In this document: in pieces, positions 62,285 to 64,000 of the stretch
Position numbering within the stretch: position 1 is the stretch's first letter
Layout: every line of letters starts with the position of its first letter
Origin: Rallus limicola
Taxonomy: Eukaryota > Chordata > Aves > Gruiformes > Rallidae
DNA length: 64,000 nt
Assembly (NCBI GenBank): GCA_022605955.1
Contig: JAKCOZ010000009.1
Location: forward strand, 5,084,001 to 5,148,000
Reading direction: 5' to 3'
Notes under the pieces: model-generated
The model's input: the letters and a program-made list of their open reading frames with translations, nothing else
Database searches by the model: none
Told to the model about the DNA's origin: nothing
Position numbers and translations under genes: made by a program

Positions 62285-62750
62285 TACCACCAGGTTTGGG
62301 TGGAAAGGGGCGCAAAGCTCATCTAGTTCCATGCCCCTGCCATGAGCAGGGAAACCCCCCACCAGCCCAGGGTGGCCCAAGCCTCGTCCAATCTGGCCTT
62401 GAACCTTGAGAGGGATCCAGGGCTAGCCCCAGATTCTCTGGGCGCCCTGTGCCAGGGCCTCCCCCTCTCCCCAGGAAGGATTTCTGCCTCCTGGCCTCTC
62501 TCCAGCTGCCCTCCTGCAGCTGAAGGCCATTCCCCTGTGCCTGGACCTTCCTGCTTTTGTCCCTCTCCAGCTTTCCTGGAGCCCTTTCACAGGGACCTGA
62601 AGGGGCTTTAAGATCTTCCCAGGAGCCTTCTCTTCTGATCCAGGATGAAACAGCCCAACTCTCTCAACCGGTCTTCATAGGAGAGGTGCTCTAGACCTCT
62701 CATCATCTTCACGGTCTCATCTGGACTCACTCCAACAGTATCTCTGACCA
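62285..62750 (-). mobile_element. CR1 LINE fragment, minus orientation
   Basis: Antisense CR1 starting near the 3' end (TCATCTAGTTCCATGCCCCT), through CTGCCATGAGCAGGG, CTCTGGGCGCCCTGTGCCAG, CCTCTCTCCAGCTGCCCTCC and TTCATAGGAGAGGTGCTCTA to CTGGACTCACTCCAACAG. It shares the CTGCAGCTGAAGGCC variant with the 1698-1998 copy. Open frames at 62342-62611 and 62608-62838 are CR1-derived and not genes. Confidence 0.92.
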
Positions 62751-64000
62751 AGAGACAAATCTTGCATATTAGAGCAGAAAACTGTCTTACATAAGTTCCT
62801 CTACTGTAGCTAACACACTGTATACTGCAATGGGACATGGAAAGCTACCTAATTTTTAAGGAAACTAAAATATATAGAATCTTGATTAGAAGCAATCTTC
62901 CTCCCCATTAATTCTTTTGGAATTGCTCAAATATGTACATAAATCCTTTCTTATTCTTGCAGTAAGCTGACTTTAATACAATTATTCTGATGAATGACAT
63001 GTGCACATAGGAAAATTATATTATTGATAATTATAGCTTTTGTATTAATCAATATAGTTAAACAAGTTAGTCATTGCAGGTGGTTTAATAGAACATGAAA
63101 GTTTGTAACAAGGCAAGTGAACGCACTTGGCTAGTCATGTCTTAGCTGAGGCTCTGGTAACAGCTTAAAAAAAACCACTAACAGGACCCTTGTGAGAATA
63201 ACTCTGGAGATCAGTACCCTATTCATGTTAGAAACCGTACATAAATAACTTCTGATTGAAAAGTAAAGCCAGATAACATAAGAATTTTCATTTTTTAAGC
63301 ACAGAAGAAACTTGCTACGATGCTGTTTTTTATCAGCATGACCCATCATTTGCCAGAGGAAGGTTTCAATAAGGACCAAACCACTGTCAGAAGTGCATAC
63401 CTTATGGCATTTGATGTGCTCGGCACATTAGCAGCTCTGTAAACTCTAACTTCTGCGCTCCTGAAGCCTACTTACTCCAAAGTATGTTAAAAGCATTTGA
63501 AAGGATGGAGGAAATTAATACACTAAATGTGAACCTTACACTTAACTAGATGCTAAATGTAGGAGTGCCTGTTTTACAGTCTTTAGCCTGTGCTGTTTAA
63601 GAGTTCACTACTTACCTGATGGTTTTTTTTGCAGTGCTTCTAGTTCTAGACAGAAACTACTGTTAATCATTCTCTCAATACATTATAAATACATTCATAC
63701 AGATGGCAGGTCTGTGGTATGTATTTTGGCACTTCTGGAAAACACACATGGACGTACACATCACCACGTGCTGTTCACTCTGTAAGCCATCACCAACATG
63801 CGATTTTTTTAGCAGCTTTATTTTCAACTAGGGATTTGGTGGTACAAATAAGGCAGGCAGAAATACTTGAAACACTCAAAGCCTGAATAATTGTCCATGA
63901 AGATGTGTAACATTTGCCAGAAAATAAATGGAGACAGTACTTGGACTCTAAACAACAAAACTGTCTCTCGGATCATTCATCATTGTGCTGACCCAATTAA

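Larger units (their letters stand above)
48381..64000. other. Intergenic region upstream of RALGPS2; no gene recognised
   Basis: AT-rich sequence with no supported gene. The longest open frames (52699-53274, 55441-55746, 57716-58009) show no domain, family similarity or convincing splice-site arrangement. Recognisable items are the T23 run, the compound microsatellite, one CR1 near the right end, and a consensus donor string at 57763-57770. In human the upstream neighbours of RALGPS2 are TEX35 and RASAL2 in the same orientation; if synteny holds, a RASAL2-like gene would lie beyond 64000. Confidence 0.75.

Overview
The window looks like nuclear DNA of a bird. Genes are sparse and split by long AT-rich introns. 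The only recognisable interspersed repeats are CR1 LINE fragments, mostly 5'-truncated. One dense CpG island is present. I see no operons, mammalian SINE/L1 repeats, CRISPR arrays, phage or plasmid features.

One gene can be supported: the 5' part of RALGPS2 (Ral guanine-nucleotide exchange factor with a PH domain and SH3-binding motif) on the minus strand. Transcription runs from the CpG island (about 46.6-48.4 kb) towards coordinate 1. The pieces are a non-coding first exon ending at 47639; exon 2 (22614-22745) with the start codon at 22670-22668; exon 3 (19314-19421); exon 4 (10289-10339); and exon 5 (2640-2723). Together they encode residues 1-100: the N-terminal tail and the beginning of the RasGEF (CDC25-like) domain. 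Every internal junction has consensus splice signals and is phase 0. The rest of the RasGEF domain, the PxxP motif and the PH domain lie beyond coordinate 1.

Layout: 1-2639 is part of intron 5 with two CR1 copies; 2724-10288 is intron 4 with two CR1 fragments; 10340-19313 is intron 3 with two long poly-G runs; 19422-22613 is intron 2; 22746-47638 is intron 1 (about 25 kb) with scattered simple repeats; 46.6-48.4 kb is the CpG-island promoter with NRF1-like, RFX-like and C/EBP-like palindromes and a CA/CG alternating tract; 48.4-64 kb is intergenic sequence with no recognised gene, simple repeats and one CR1.

No new system was found. The most interesting sequence-level points are: three short upstream ORFs in the exon 2 leader, one overlapping the main start codon; a leader that stays open in the main frame back into exon 1 without an AUG; CR1 copies in opposite orientation flanking exon 5; a 15-T tract at the exon 4 acceptor; and a 28-bp alternating pyrimidine-purine tract in the promoter island. 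Most other open frames are chance or CR1-derived.
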